A DNA stretch of 64,000 bases from Asterias amurensis (lineage: Eukaryota > Echinodermata > Asteroidea > Forcipulatida > Asteriidae): assembly GCF_032118995.1 (NCBI RefSeq), contig NC_092651.1:12859285-12923284 (forward strand), read 5' to 3'. Below, piece after piece: positions 46,400-59,300 of this stretch. Position 1 is the first letter of the stretch, and every line of letters begins with the position of its first letter. The notes under the pieces were generated by a model that ran no database searches, was not told where the DNA came from, and saw only the letters and a list, made by a program, of their open reading frames with translations. A program made the translations under genes and the position numbers.

Positions 46400-46725
46400 G
46401 AATCTGTGATGCTCTGGGGGAAACGTGATACGATGCACCATTAACATGTTGAGGGATATCTCACTAAGTGCGCGTGTGAGACGTGGCGCATCCTTCGCAG
46501 TGTTGCTCTGGGATGATGGTAGGGTAGAGGAAAACGCGATACGGTGCACCTTTAAAATGTTAAGGGACATCTCATTCTAGCGCCCTTCCCTTTACCACTT
46601 CATGCCAGTGTTGCTCTGGGGTGCTCATAAAGGGGAAAACGCGATACAATGCACCTTAAACATGTTAATGGTAAGGACAACCCATTGTATCGCCCCTCCC
46701 TTTACCGTACGACAAGACGTGTCGC
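46400..46725. repeat. Tandem repeat, three units of about 100 bp
   Basis: Three blocks carry GTTGCTCTGGG, GGGGAAAACGCGATACAATG with CACC, AACATGTTA and CCCTCCCTTTACC. They start near 46408, 46500 and 46609. Confidence 0.7.
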
Positions 46726-49700
46726 ATCCGTCTCAGTCACTGAACCGGGCGCGTAGCTACAGGACTAACTGCTATTTAGCATGAGTGTCAAATTTCCCTC
46801 CTTCCCTCTCAAGAAACGGGAAGTATACGTCACCTGTGCTGGAAACTGTCTGTGGTGGTAAGGGGCCGGAGGGAGAAGAGTGCCCTCCTCGCTCCCAGTA
46901 TGCAACCAGATAGTTGTATCTCCGTCCAAAAGAAAATATAATTGTTTGAAAACTGCCGGGTGCAGAGATGTGTCAATTGGATATTGTCAGTGGCACACAA
47001 AGGAGCAGCAAACCGATACTATTCACACATATCGGAAAATTGGATCCAGTTTCGTCTTTATGATCTGTGATGGACTTGGCTCGTCTTTCAACCTCGACAC
47101 GAGCGCAATATTTTGGGACATGATAAGACTCTATTGACCAACAACATAGAAGGGATGGATATAAGGTGCATCCGAGTTTACCCCGTTGGCCTTTAGGGAT
47201 TTTAAGTTCATCGAAATGAGTAGGCGTACAAACCTATAAGGAGTTCACATTATAATCCTGCCATAGATTAAACAATAAACACAACGTGACATTTGTATCT
47301 TTAGGAAAGGCTGTGAACTTCAAAATTGTTTGATGAGATCCATTCCGCATTTGTAAGGTGCTCTATCGCTTCGTAAAGACCCTACAAACGTGATGGTCTT
47401 CGCAGCTTGCGCGTAATTCGAGATAGTAATGTACACCAGTCCCTGGAAAAAAAGAATGTTTTTTCCCCCTTCTAAAGTGACGATTTTATAAGTTATCACA
47501 CAAGCGCGTGATAACGTATTTGTCTTCAAGCAAACTTGGCGCGTGACATAGAACACACAAGACGCATAGCAGAGTCTCTCTTTGGTCATTCGACCATAGC
47601 AAATACTTCTGCACCATTCATACACAAACTTCCCACAGTTCCCCCCATTCTATGGCAATTGAAGTAACCATTTATCCCATACACTGCTCTTTATATTTTT
47701 GTTGTATCAGATTAATTTGATGCATCGTGGTGTCGATTGAAGCTGGCACCAGCCATTTGTCATTCCTCTAATTAGAATCACATTGAAAGGCAAACGCATA
47801 TATAGAATCCTCCTCGCAAAATAATACAACAAATAGTCCGCGTGGTGCCGATTTGTACAAATCACATTACAGATAAAACGTATCGTCTAGCCAACCTTTT
47901 ACGAGATCTATGGGTGTTACTATTGAATTCTTTTCACACATTATTAATCTGATTTGTTATAGCTTGGTTTTTCCTTTTTATCGCAAGCCAACGACACTGC
48001 GTCCGTCCACTGACCCACTATCGAGGCTTGTTTTAACGGCACACTCTCGAGGGTCGTAACACCGGAATCAACGCAGCCGTGAGGCTCCGTAATTAACACT
48101 CAGTGAACACAGGAACCACCATACTTGACTCCGTTGCCAAAGACACCAGAGAAACGCGGCAGTTGAATAACCCAACCGGTCTACGAACCGTGCTTGGGAT
48201 GTAGTGTTTATGCTTTGGGGCAGTTTCTTTGTATGTGGCATCGGAATCTATTTACGGTGGTTTGAGAGACCAACAGAAAGCAGCCGAGTGGCAAGCGTAG
48301 TATATCGATTGTAAAGTATAGACCACAAGCAAACATTAGACGGTTTAGTTACGCCTCTTTTAAACCTCCGTCCATTAACAAGACAACCAAGCGTCCTGCT
48401 AAGACTAAACTCAGTTTATAGTTGAGGTTACTTTTACTGAATTGTTATCAAATAAATGTTATCTTACTACGATGGGGTAGGGGGATGCGACTCACATCCC
48501 CTACCTCCCCCCCCCCCCCCCGCCATCGTAACAGTCGCGATTATTTCATGTACAGATAATAATTTATGCATTGAGAACTTAACAAAAAAAATGTTGCCAA
48601 TATAAACATAACATACAATTTCAAATAATTGTGAGAGTTTTTATCATGCCATCCATGCTCTGTGCAGGGTATGAATCCGTGGTTTATTTGTTACTTAGAT
48701 GTTGGGTGTACAAGATTTATTGCAATAGACAACTTGCATTGCTAAAATAAAGTATAATCTAGTTTGACATGACTGTCAACTACTCCAAAGATTACAGAGC
48801 CGAAAAACGGAATTGACTAACCAAAATTACAGTAAACCAGCACATGATCGGATAACCGTAAACGTGACAGAACGCCACATGAACGAATAAATAACCAATC
48901 ATCATCTTCCTATACTGTGCAGAAACCTCCTCTGGAGTATACTCGCACATTACGGGCAGTTCAACATACATGAACCATATTTATGATGAATCGTGTACAT
49001 AAACATTTTAGGACAGGATACAAGTGATGCTCAGTTATGTGCATAATAATGAAGACATTACAAAACCTCACTTCTAAACTCCCAACGGTATCCAAAGCTA
49101 AGTTGCATTGCATTCCTTTCACTGAACACAAGAAGTAAACTGTTTCTACAAACAGAGTGTCATTCCTTCCTCGCGTCTGTGATTTTGAAAACTCAACAGT
49201 GCACGATTCCGTAATCCATACATCACGGTTTGTTGCTTATATGCTTCCCTTCTCCCCCTCACTCTTAAAGATTCTGTGTTACTACATCTTATGGGACTTC
49301 GCAGTCAACGGTCACGGGTTAGGGAAGTAGTTCAGCCGTTGACAAAGCTTGAGAGTCTGAGGGGATGACAGTGGCATGACTACAAAGTCGCAAACACACG
49401 AGCGATATTATGGATAGTGACAGTTTGCAGTAAACGGTAATTTGTGTGGATTTCTCTGAGGGTAGCCATTCAGTTGTTGTATCTCCGCTCACTGGCTGAT
49501 GGGTCTTTTGTTCCGGCCGGGTCGGAAGACGAGGTGATGGTGACACACGATTGTGATATCGACGTCGGAAGAGGGACGATTTATAGAGGTCGTTTAGAAA
49601 CGTTTTTGTGATTTGGGGCTCGATTCATTTTTTTTTTATATACTCTCACCCATGATTTACTGTTTCGGTGTAGTTTCCAGCAGGACTTGGGGAACAATGG

Positions 49701-49824
49701 TGTGTCGTATATACATACTTTTTGTATAGCGAACTTAAGTTACCATCTAAAACTTTTTTTTTTTACAACACGCCACTGCGCAATGTGTTGATTAAAAAAG
49801 AGTGTGCGTAATAGAGCAAACTTC
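46726..49824. other. Intergenic, no gene seen
   Basis: No recognised exon. Includes a short foldback at 48468-48530 and a somewhat CpG-rich stretch at 47990-48250 without coding signal. Confidence 0.45.
48468..48530. repeat. Hairpin with poly(C) arm
   Basis: TACGATGGGGTAGGGGGATG pairs with CACATCCCCTACC, then a C run and GCCATCGTA. The outer TACGATGG and CCATCGTA also pair, so the C run is a bulge in one arm. Confidence 0.65.
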
Positions 49825-50115
49825 CAACATTACAATGATGTACCTTCTCTTGATTCATACAATATCGCAAAGTTAGTCTATTGATCCAGGAAGATCAACA
49901 GTCTTGCCAACATTACCAATGATGTACCTTATCTTGATTCAAAGAGTGTGTTTATACCAGAGATATCAGCATTAACATTGGTCCAGGAAGAACAACAGCC
50001 TTGACAACATTACCAATGATGTACCTTATCTTGATTCAAAGAGTGTATTTGTACCAGAGATATCAACATTAACATTGATCCAGGAAGAACAACAGCCTTG
50101 ACAATATGACCAAAG
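49825..50115. repeat. Tandem repeat, three units of about 85-100 bp
   Basis: Repeated blocks ATTACCAATGATGTACCTTA, TCTTGATTCAAAGAGTGT, CCAGAGATATCA and GATCCAGGAAGAACAACAGC, starting near 49828, 49911 and 50008. The last two are nearly identical. Confidence 0.8.
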
Positions 50116-51921
50116 ACGTACCGCTCATTTACTCAAATATAAACAGGCAATACAATAATTGTAACACCGCTGTTGTACCTTTATCATGAGAATCACATAA
50201 CGAGCATAGTAGTTCCCTCGACATGACCAGCCTCTCAAATCTTTATTTCACGAGTCGTCAAAACTAGTTACAAAATGCATAACTGATTCTGACCGTTAAC
50301 ATTTCGACTCCAAGAACGGTACACGCATACTTTGATTAGTAGTCCTTATGGGGCCTTGCTGTTGCACCATAGAGAAGTACCGCCTCAATCGACACCAAGT
50401 TTCAAGTGTTTAACAAACTCGCATATAAATGTTAGCTATAGGCTACTCCACGTCCAGATTTTAGAAAGGGACTTTACTGTAACATTTCCAGCCATCATGA
50501 TTTGTATAATAAGATGAAGTGTTGACATCTTACACTCAAAAGTCGTTAAACTGATACGGAAGTCCAGTAAACTAAGGTTTTCTTATGGACATAATATTTA
50601 ACCACCACAGTGAATATTTTATATTAAAACGCGACATTCTAAGATTCTGCTTTGTTATTGGTTTAAACCATAAAGATAAATGTTCTCTCGTAAGCATTTA
50701 GAAAATGAAAGTGACAGTGAATTCCTTGTGAGGGCGAAAGTGTAAACTGGTTAATTTGCATAATAAATTGTTTGCAAAACGAACTCAATCGACGGATGGG
50801 TATAAATACGGTGAGTAGGCCTGATGCGTATGCAAATGAAAGAAAAAAGTTTATTTAATGAAAACATTAGTAAGCTGTGTGGGGATGTCTTTAAAATCGT
50901 CACACATAAAACCGTCTCACATGTATTATGTCCCTTTGATTGTATGCAACATTCCTGAAAGGCAACAATATTGAAGTACTTGCGTACAAAATTTAACCCA
51001 GTCACACAAACTCACACAAGTGAGTGATGACCTTCCATAGTTGACCCTCATGTTGTTCAACTCGCTGTTCTAGTTCATGTCACACGTTACCTATTCCTAA
51101 TGTTCAGGTTCATGTACTTGAGTGATTTAAGCGTCAACCAGTTTGTTTTCCCCCACGAGGTCGTTCAAGTGTTTCTCATACATTTTGCATGGGATGCTTT
51201 AACATTAAAGAGTGTTTGCCTGACGTGCCGCAGTTAAGCTGTCGTGCCACCGATGAGCAATTTTTACGAACCACTTCTCATTTAGAACCATGCAGGAGTG
51301 AGTTTAATCTCGACGTTCGAACAATGTGTCTTCAGGTCCGCGTCCCCAAAGTTCATTAACGGTACTTATGTATAACGTGATGCTATTCATAAGCCCGATG
51401 TGGAACTTATGCCCAAATAAGGAGAGGAATAAGGATCAATCACTTGCAGAAGTTCTCTTATATCAGGAAGTCTCTTATATCAAATGAATGTGCAAGAGAT
51501 AAGCAAGGGTATTTGATATACCGTTGGGTAATTGAGGTATCAGATAGTTCATTTATATCACAGTTCTTGGATATCTCTATTCAACATTGCTATCGATCAC
51601 TGCTATCTGCAATAGTATCCAGTATCTTTCAATCCGCCAACCAGGACAGACTGTGACTAACGTAATCCATATAAAGATCACCACACTACAAGTCTTTACA
51701 CGATAAGCAGATAAGAGTTGTCAAAAGTCATTTGTCAAAACATGGCAACATTTTTTTTTAGAATAGCCGGCCAGCATCGCAATGCAGGCATAATTTCCTA
51801 GCATTCTTAGTCATTTATTGTAATATCTGTATACTTAAGACACAGTATACATAAGAGATTATTGTCGGGAAATGAAACGGATTTGTTTGAATTTGAAAGC
51901 TCTCTGAATATAGTACCAACG
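50116..51921. other. Intergenic, no gene seen
   Basis: AT-rich, no recognised exon or clear repeat. Confidence 0.4.
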
Positions 51922-52471
51922 GACCTTATGCAGTGACGTCATCACGCCGCCATCTTTAGAGGTAAACTGTTGATTATTATATAAACTCCCGTGGCCTACA
52001 GTGCAAAACGCTCAGAGTTTGTACAGTTAAGGGTAAATTATTAGTTTGTTCTTGAACTGATGCCCACTGCTTAATTGTATGGGGAGTGAGTCCCAAGGCC
52101 CGTCGAGGTATTCTCCCTCGCAATAAAAACACCCTATTGCAGTGTAATGTTTCCAAACGTCGGAGCATCAATGGTGAAAAATGTCTCTACTATCGGCAAA
52201 AAGATGGGACCATTCATTTCGGGGCTTATCAAATCGGCTAAACAAGTTGGAAAACAACAAACCCCATATCACATATTCGGCAAAATTTGTACGTTGTGCC
52301 GCTTGTATTTGGCTCTCATATCTACCTTTAATATACTATTTAAGGGCATACAAAATATTAATGAGCCCGACTCTCTGTTTTTCTCCCTGTTCCGGAAAGG
52401 GGCAATGACCAACCTTCTTTTGACATCAAGCCGAGGGCGCCCTACCCAAATGACGTCACGTGCATGAGGTC
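51922..52471. mobile_element. TIR element with CRE-containing ends (family D), long form
   Basis: Left end GACCTTATGCAGTGACGTCA; right end TGACGTCACGTGCATGAGGT with C. Reverse-complemented, these share about 20 bp including the palindromic TGACGTCA. Internally, CACGCCGCCATCTTTAGAGG at the left and GAGGGCGCCCTACCC at the right are the next conserved blocks. The 106-codon open frame inside has no recognisable domain. Target duplication not clear. Confidence 0.7.
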
Positions 52472-54059
52472 AGTAGAGAACGGCTGCTTGAGTTGATTTC
52501 GTCGATTAAAAAAGCACGAATAACAATAACCAATGCAATGCCTAAACATAATTCATTGCTCATGGTTTTTACTGAAACTTTATTCATACGTTTGGATGGA
52601 TGGCGAAAACGAGAGTGTGAAAATAGGGTAAACTCATTCAACGAGTTATACATTTCTCTTTTAGGAAACACGAAATGCATATTCCCTTGCGTATTTGACG
52701 CGCTGCCTTACAGAGTTGAAAGACGTACCTAAAGCTAACATTTCTTTACTTATTAAAGCAGATTGATTTCAACGTAGACCAATAATGTCACTTATTCCAG
52801 GGGGATATTATTATTGGTTACTCTCTCTGATTTAAAGATGATCTTAAATTTCTCGGTGGACTGTCGCCGTATTTAAACCCGGATTAACTTCGTTGCGTCG
52901 CTCTTCCAACTGACGGAAACCATTAACAAAACGATAAGGACTTCAACTCCAATAACTCACAAAGTCACCGTGGTTTAAGGCCCTGTGATGGTATTCCATT
53001 CATTCTTAATAGTGCAATATATTCAACTGCTGTGAGGAGTAATTTAATGTCATCTCTGGTGTGCTACTCTAAATATATTAACCCAGTATACGCAAACTCT
53101 CTAGAGATACAGTTTGGGCGTCTCTTCAGTGTTCAACTCACTCCCACTCGAGTGTTTTTGCGTTCCAAATCTAATCATAAACTCTTGTGTTGTCATTTTC
53201 CTGCACGGGCTCGAGTCATAACTCAGTCTCTTTTACCACGTCACAGATGTGTGTGACTCGGAGGCTGCTCGGGTTAGATTACACAGTGCCGAGGTTGCTC
53301 TCCCCAAAGCAGAGAATTAAACGTGGAGAAGAGCAATTATTTATAGGCCTTACTTCCCCTCGCCTGCAAGATCGTATCGCACATAGTATCTCACTTGTCC
53401 AATCTAAATTCTAGGGGTGCTATTACACGATGTATTCCTGCCCTTATGAAGAATTACATGCCACTGTTATAAAGAGAGTCAAACTTGCCGGCGTGTGTGT
53501 TGATAAAGCTTGCCTTGAAAGCCCAATGCACTTTCGGCAAGGGAGATAAAAACAAGCTTTCCCCGGCTAAACAAAAACTGATAAGTGGCGAAGATTGAGG
53601 ATTTGGTGAAGTTGTCTCTCCAGACAGAAAAGTAGGTTTAAACGCAGTAAACCGTTGACCTAGAAAAGCCAGATGACCCATGATGTGTATCTAGTACAGA
53701 TCTGGGTAAACAGTTACCGGCGTTTCGCTGCGATAATTCGATAGATTTTTCGTAATGGCCTGAGCAAAAAATTATTAAGCGAGTCAAATCGGAGCAAAAT
53801 GGGGCCACTAGCTTGTGGCAAATTCAGTCCAATCTGGCTCATGAGACCGTCTCTCATTGCTCTCTGTTTCATTTCCAAGAACACTGGACCCACATTTATA
53901 TGAAAGTGAAGCCTTGCGAGATCTGGCACTTAGCAACGAGGGGGGGGGGGGGGGGGCATTGGAAGACATTGACCTGATTAAAGTGCAATTAAGTGCAGAT
54001 TCTCAGGTACAAAAATGATACCAAAATGGTTTTCCAACGTGCACTATACAGACCACGCA
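52472..54059. other. Intergenic, no gene seen
   Basis: No recognised exon. A G run of about 17 bases lies at 53940-53956. Several 60-90 codon open frames have no recognisable peptide. Confidence 0.4.
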
Positions 54060-54610
54060 AGCGGAGTATACGTTCTCATTGCTAGAATGTACACATTAGT
54101 GCAATACAGGAATATGTACACATATGTACACAAATGTACTCGGACACTTGAAGAACAAGTACACACATGTACTCGTGTTCTTGATTAACTACAACAAAAT
54201 ACTCGAGTACTATCATAGAAGAACATGTAAACCAATGCACTCAAGTACTACAGATGAAAACACAACTGTTACTCGAGCACTATATGATAACATGTACACA
54301 AGTTTACAGCCGTCGATTTCACAAAACTCTTCCTAACTTAAGACTAATCTTAGGACTTAGGACGAGTCACAACCCTGCACTGTAGCATGCAGACCTTAAG
54401 ATTAATCCTAAGTTAGGAAGAGTTACTCGTCTTAACTCGAGGTAAGACGAGTCCTAACTCTTTGTGAAATCGACGGCAGGAGTACTGGCAGAATGTGTAA
54501 ACAAGTGTACTCGAACACAACACAAATGTGTACTGGCAGAATGTGTAAACAAGTGTACTCGAACACAACACAAATGTGTGCACAAACATTACTCGAGTGT
54601 GATGTGAGTA
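54060..54610. repeat. GTACTCGA-type minisatellite, interrupted by a foldback
   Basis: Degenerate units carrying ACATGTACTCG, ACTCGAGTACTA and GTGTACTCGAACACAACACA lie on both sides of the insertion. Two exact 48-bp units are at 54482-54529 and 54530-54577. Confidence 0.75.
54308..54477. mobile_element. Foldback MITE (family C) inside the minisatellite
   Basis: Ends GCCGTCGATTTCACAAAACT and CTCTTTGTGAAATCGACGGC are inverted repeats of 14 perfect bp extending with small changes. Interior words TCCTAACTTAAGACTAATC and GATTAATCCTAAGTTAGGA pair with each other. Same family as 12.58 and 33.25 kb. Confidence 0.8.
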
Positions 54611-54714
54611 CACCATAAGTACGAACAAGAGAGGTTCTCTCCTAGATCTGCTCGGCCAATAATACTAAATCGAATATGATAACTGACCAGTAAGGACATA
54701 GGCAACCTGAACAT

Positions 54715-55230
54715 TTGGAAAGCCGTTGGATTGAATGGTTGATGAAACACAGAATTCAGAGTGATCGCTCGTGTCCGACTGACGACTTTCCCGGAGTATG
54801 GTGCCACTGGTTCACACTATACGGTCGTCTCAATAATGAAACAGTAACCCTCCCTTCACACTGGCTATATATTTGCGTCTGCAGTGAAGGACATTCATTT
54901 AATATTGCTAGTGCAATTACAGTTTCCCACATCATCAAAATTGCACTAGAGCCACAGAAAACCGGCCCTTGGCCAGAATCACTTCAGGCAAATGGATACA
55001 AACACACAGGATGTATAGTCTTGAAGGTTATTATGCGATATATTGTTGTGTTATTAATATGCTGGATCGATGAGCAGATTTTCAGATTTCATTACAGAAG
55101 ACCTTCAGTAAAATGCAGAACAAACAAATCCAATGAAGTCACATCGTCTCCAAATGTGTGTCAATTCCCCCTCCCTTCTTACAGACAGTACCTTTCTTTG
55201 TGTATCATCGAACAAATCAGTCCGGAGTAA
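54715..55230 (+). CDS. Unidentified 171-codon open frame
   Basis: Runs from MESRWIEWLMKHRIQ to YRQYLSLCIIEQISPE. It contains a small hairpin TAGTGCAATT / AATTGCACTA at about 54909-54951. The composition is not clearly protein-like and no domain is recognised. It is longer than most chance frames here, but I would not call it a gene without transcript support. Confidence 0.15.
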   Translation: MESRWIEWLMKHRIQSDRSCPTDDFPGVWCHWFTLYGRLNNETVTLPSHWLYICVCSEGHSFNIASAITVSHIIKIALEPQKTGPWPESLQANGYKHTGCIVLKVIMRYIVVLLICWIDEQIFRFHYRRPSVKCRTNKSNEVTSSPNVCQFPLPSYRQYLSLCIIEQISPE

Positions 55231-55261
55231 ATATACTTTAGCCTCGTTAACCAATCAGGCT

Positions 55262-55505
55262 TTAAAGACACTCGACTCTATTTGTAATTATATTATACTC
55301 AAAATAAATGTCAGCATTAACATTTACTTTGGAGAGCTGTTGATAGTAGTTTTATTTTGAGAAAGAGGTAATTCTCAGTTCTCACTCAAATATTAAAACA
55401 CTATAGGCCTGAATCCTTATTTAGGCATCTGAAAGCACATACAATAGGGCAACAAGGGTGTTTTTTCTCATTTGTTTTCTTCTTGAAACTTCGTTGACCA
55501 ATGGA
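55262..55505 (+). repeat. Family A-related fragment
   Basis: TTTAAAGACACTCGACTCTA, CATTTACTTTGGAGAGCTGT, GGCATCTGAAAGCACATACA and ACAAGGGTGTTTTTTCTCAT follow the order of family A. It is joined directly to a SINE copy at the right. Confidence 0.5.
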
Positions 55506-55529
55506 ATCCTATTATTATTTTTTTTGTTT

Positions 55530-55665
55530 TTGTTTTTACCCATATACACCGATGTGTGTAGCACTGTATACTCAGTACTTTCCCGAGTCCTGTGAAAAAA
55601 AATCACAGGCATTTTACTCGGGTGGGATTCGAACCCACGACCTTTGCAATTCTAGAGCAGTGTCA
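55530..55665 (-). mobile_element. tRNA-derived SINE, minus-strand copy
   Basis: The reverse strand carries the B box GGTTCGAATCC (55625-55635) in the context CAAAGGTCGTGGGTTCGAAT, preceded by ACACTGCTCTAGAATTG as in the copy at 18.99 kb. It is followed by the same ACTCGGG/CCCGAGT body. The 5' head before GACACTG is lost or diverged, so the A box is missing. Confidence 0.75.
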
Positions 55666-56208
55666 TGGAATCCTAATTTTTACAATTAACAAAGTGGTCT
55701 ATCAGTGACTTTAAGAACCACATCCAGTTCAGAGGGACGGTGATTTTTGAGCGGAGAAACTGTGTTTAAAGCGCTCAAATTTCACACTGAGTTTATACAA
55801 AATAAGCGACTAAATAGGATGAAACTATTTATTATAAGGGTCATCACAGAGGCTGCAAAGGCAATCAAATATGCCGTTGTTCGGGTGAACAAATTGTATC
55901 TGCGTTATGGTTGTATGGTACCTTACGTTCGTGATAAGATTTTTGGTGAGTCTAGCATTATAATTACGCTATAAGCTTTTTGGTGAGTAGAGCTTTAGTG
56001 TTACTTTAATTCGTCATTCATTTTGGCACACAACCCTTCCATACAAATTTGAAATAATAACATATAACTTTGTACATCCCCACATTATTTCCTATCCTGC
56101 CATGGTTAGGTAATGGGTTGAATAAAATCAGGGGAAAAACAAGATGGCCTCTGTTATAATATGTTATAGTTCAATGTTAGGGTTAGTTTGACTATAAACA
56201 GTATCGAT
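55666..56208. other. Intergenic, no gene seen
   Basis: AT-rich. A 75-codon open frame at 55747-55974 has no recognisable domain. Confidence 0.4.
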
Positions 56209-56368
56209 CGACCTTATGAATGGACGTCACCACGCCGCCACCTTAGAGGTCAAACGCTGATGAAACAATGGAAAACGTGCATCATTGTATAGCGTACAGG
56301 ATGAGCCTTTCTTCTGTTGACCTCTATCTGAGGGCGCCAAACTCAAATGAGGTCGTGTGCACGAGGTC
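56209..56368. mobile_element. TIR element family D, short form
   Basis: GACCTTATGAATGGACGTCA, then CCACGCCGCCACCTTAGAGG at the left; GAGGGCGCCAAACTCAAATG and GCACGAGGTC at the right. Same terminal blocks as the 550-bp copy at 51.9 kb but only 160 bp, so an internally deleted or ancestral short form. Confidence 0.65.
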
Positions 56369-59300
56369 TACGAGTCCAGAGGAAAATAATACTCAAAAGG
56401 TTATGGAGATTCTAAGGTTGATCAAGGAACCCGATATAAGACAGAGCATCATAATACAGTGGCTGGTGTTGCACCAAGTGTTGTAACAAAGGTGGGCGGT
56501 GCTGATGGGCCGTCTTTGCCCAGCACTCTGAGCAAACACACCGTGCCGCCAAGCACAAATTTCCCCCAAATTGATTCCAACTGTCTACTGTGCATTGATT
56601 CGAGACACAGCTAATGGTTAGGAGTATCTAAATAAAATGTCACCGAGAAATAACACATTTCAACTTATTGCATGGCCTCATAACATGAACAGTTTGGAAA
56701 CTTGACATCATGCCTGAAGCTTGCACTTTAGCAATAATGGCCCCCATAATTAATGTTGTTTATCCACTCGCCCTTGGTGCATGGACTTCGCAAAAGTTGA
56801 TTGATAGCCCACTAAAATTTCTACAACCCTGCTTGCACCTACGTCCATAACAAACACATACGTGTATAGAAACAGGCTGTTGCTAGCTAATGTATACCGC
56901 TAATCAGATAATCGAAGAAAAATGACCAATGGATACGTGATCGGGGCAATATAAGGCCACCCCAACCATAAACAACCTCAGTCAGTTCGATCTGTATCAT
57001 CACAACATCCTTCACCAGCGTAATCCCACACAAAAAAATACTTTATATACAACCATGCTAATCCAGCTAAGTAAACATATAATATCCAGTTGTATAAATT
57101 CGTATGGATCAGTCAACCTTGGAGCATTATAGCCCAGCTTTAAAGCGACTACAAAATCGCTCCAGATGGTAAGAAAACCCGAATGAAATGAAATTCTAAT
57201 TCGGCCAAACAAGCATCAAACACTTATTTCTTTGCCAGCCCCACAAGACTACCCGGTAATTGCAAAACATCAATAATCACGAAACTTCACCTTTAATTTA
57301 TTAATATAAAATATAACATATCAATATTTGTCTACTTTCAACTGTGCCTTGAATGTTGCTTATTGTGTTTACTTGCATGCTACTTCAACCCCTAATAAAG
57401 GACAACAATTCTAAGCGAACGATGCTTGGTTAAATCTTGCACTCTCGGTATCTGTCGATTTTTCAAACAAACCCAAATTATAGGCTAAAGGAGAATAGTC
57501 AGAGCCTTGTCGGATTTAGCTCTTGATACTCTATTATGCGCACTATGAACAAGACTTATACGATAAAAATAGTGTGTTAACGGAGTTAAGTGAGGATGTC
57601 ATGTTGCAACCAATGTTTCAAAGTGGCAAAACACCCTCATAATGTACACATGTTTTTAAATCAACAATTTCATCGACGAAGTGTATGTTTTTTCACTGTA
57701 TGTGCTGGTATTAAATGATCGGTGGTATTTATTTAGGCATTCTTCATGATCAGGTGTCGTTTGACGCCTGGTACATGTACAACACCGACCGTTATCGTTG
57801 TAGGGCATGGATTCAGTATCAAGGACAACTTTGGTATTTTGTTGTTATTATTTGTCATTCAACACGACTGTTTGTATTGGAAAGGCATTTTTGTTTGTAT
57901 TTGATTACGCGATATTAGTAACTTTGCTGACTTCTAGTCGGCTACAAGTCGGCTACATATAAGTAAATATGGTACTATTATAGCAATCATAAGCCCATAA
58001 TAGACACAAACTTGAAAATGTTGTGTATTTGGCTGCTTAAATAATTAAGTGAAATAGGGCTATTTACTGTGCTATAACTTGCCAAGATCAAGTTTATGGC
58101 AGCATTGCTTTAATATGAAGCCATTTCCAAGCGAAACTACAAAGAGAATCAGATAATCTTATAGAGGGAGATTTTCCCCATATCAAAAACCACCATAAAT
58201 GCAGTGCTATCTAATATGTGTTTTTGCGCAATTGTTTTTGTCAGGTTTTGTTTTCACACTTGCACCGATGCAAGGACGTTAAATAGATGATGTATTCGCC
58301 AATGGTGTTCCAATCTCTAATGCGTAAATCATAGAGGCTGATGAAAAGCGTGCACAAGGATGAAGTCTTATACGGTCATAATTAAATTGGTGATTTTCCA
58401 TCTTTTACTCGTCTCTAACTCGCAGACTACACGAAAGTTAAAGGGATGGCATGCGATTTTTTGCTTTGCAAATAGTGCAAGTCATTCGTTACGTATTTCA
58501 ATAGGAAACCTCTGGTAGTATTAATGAAGGGTGTTTGGGGGTGGGAGGGGGAAATAGCGTATAAAGGTTATACATTGTTGGTGTGATTTATTCAAATATC
58601 ATTGTTAAGATTTCACTCCGGATACACCAAGTTGAGAAAATTGAGATTCGTTCAGATTACTAAAAATTAAAACCACTTGGCCATTTTTTGTACACCATCA
58701 ATCATTTTTAAAATTTCTTTTATATGCTAGCTAATTTTGGGGACCCTCTTGCGTCTATGGGGACCTGGCTTCATATGTCCACCGTACGCTTAGTTGATCC
58801 ATTGCTCTTTACTTTACGCTCCATGACAAGTCACTGCTTGGATATTGCGAATCAACAGCCCCCGGCCAATTCAGCAAGCTATAATGTGTATCACTGCCAC
58901 ACAGCAATATTCTCTCATTGACTTGCCGTGTATTGGGATGTCAGCTGACGAGACCCCGGATTCGGCACATACCCTTAACACCCCCCCCCCCTTACTTAAG
59001 ACAGGGGCCCGGACTACCTGGAAGATGCACCCCAAAGGGGGTGAGAGAAAGGATTGATGAAATGACTTCTTCCATAATTAAAACTGTGGTCCCATGGCAC
59101 ACTGCTAACGAGGGTACGTCCATCTTTTAAATTACATTATTTGGTCATTTACCAGCATATATCGCTGTGACTGTGCAGCTTCGTGGGCGTGACTGTATGG
59201 GCTGAACGAACGAATGAGGAGACAGACAGCGACGCGATGGTGCAGTGGTTGGCTGCTGATGTGCATCCGTGTATCCCTGTACTTGTCGCCTGCTTTTTTT

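Noticed and set aside
47320-47625. 101-codon minus-strand frame
   Set aside because: No start context, splice sites or family resemblance; consistent with chance.
52147-52467. 106-codon frame inside the family D element, considered as a transposon protein
   Set aside because: Too short and without any recognisable motif. The element looks non-autonomous.
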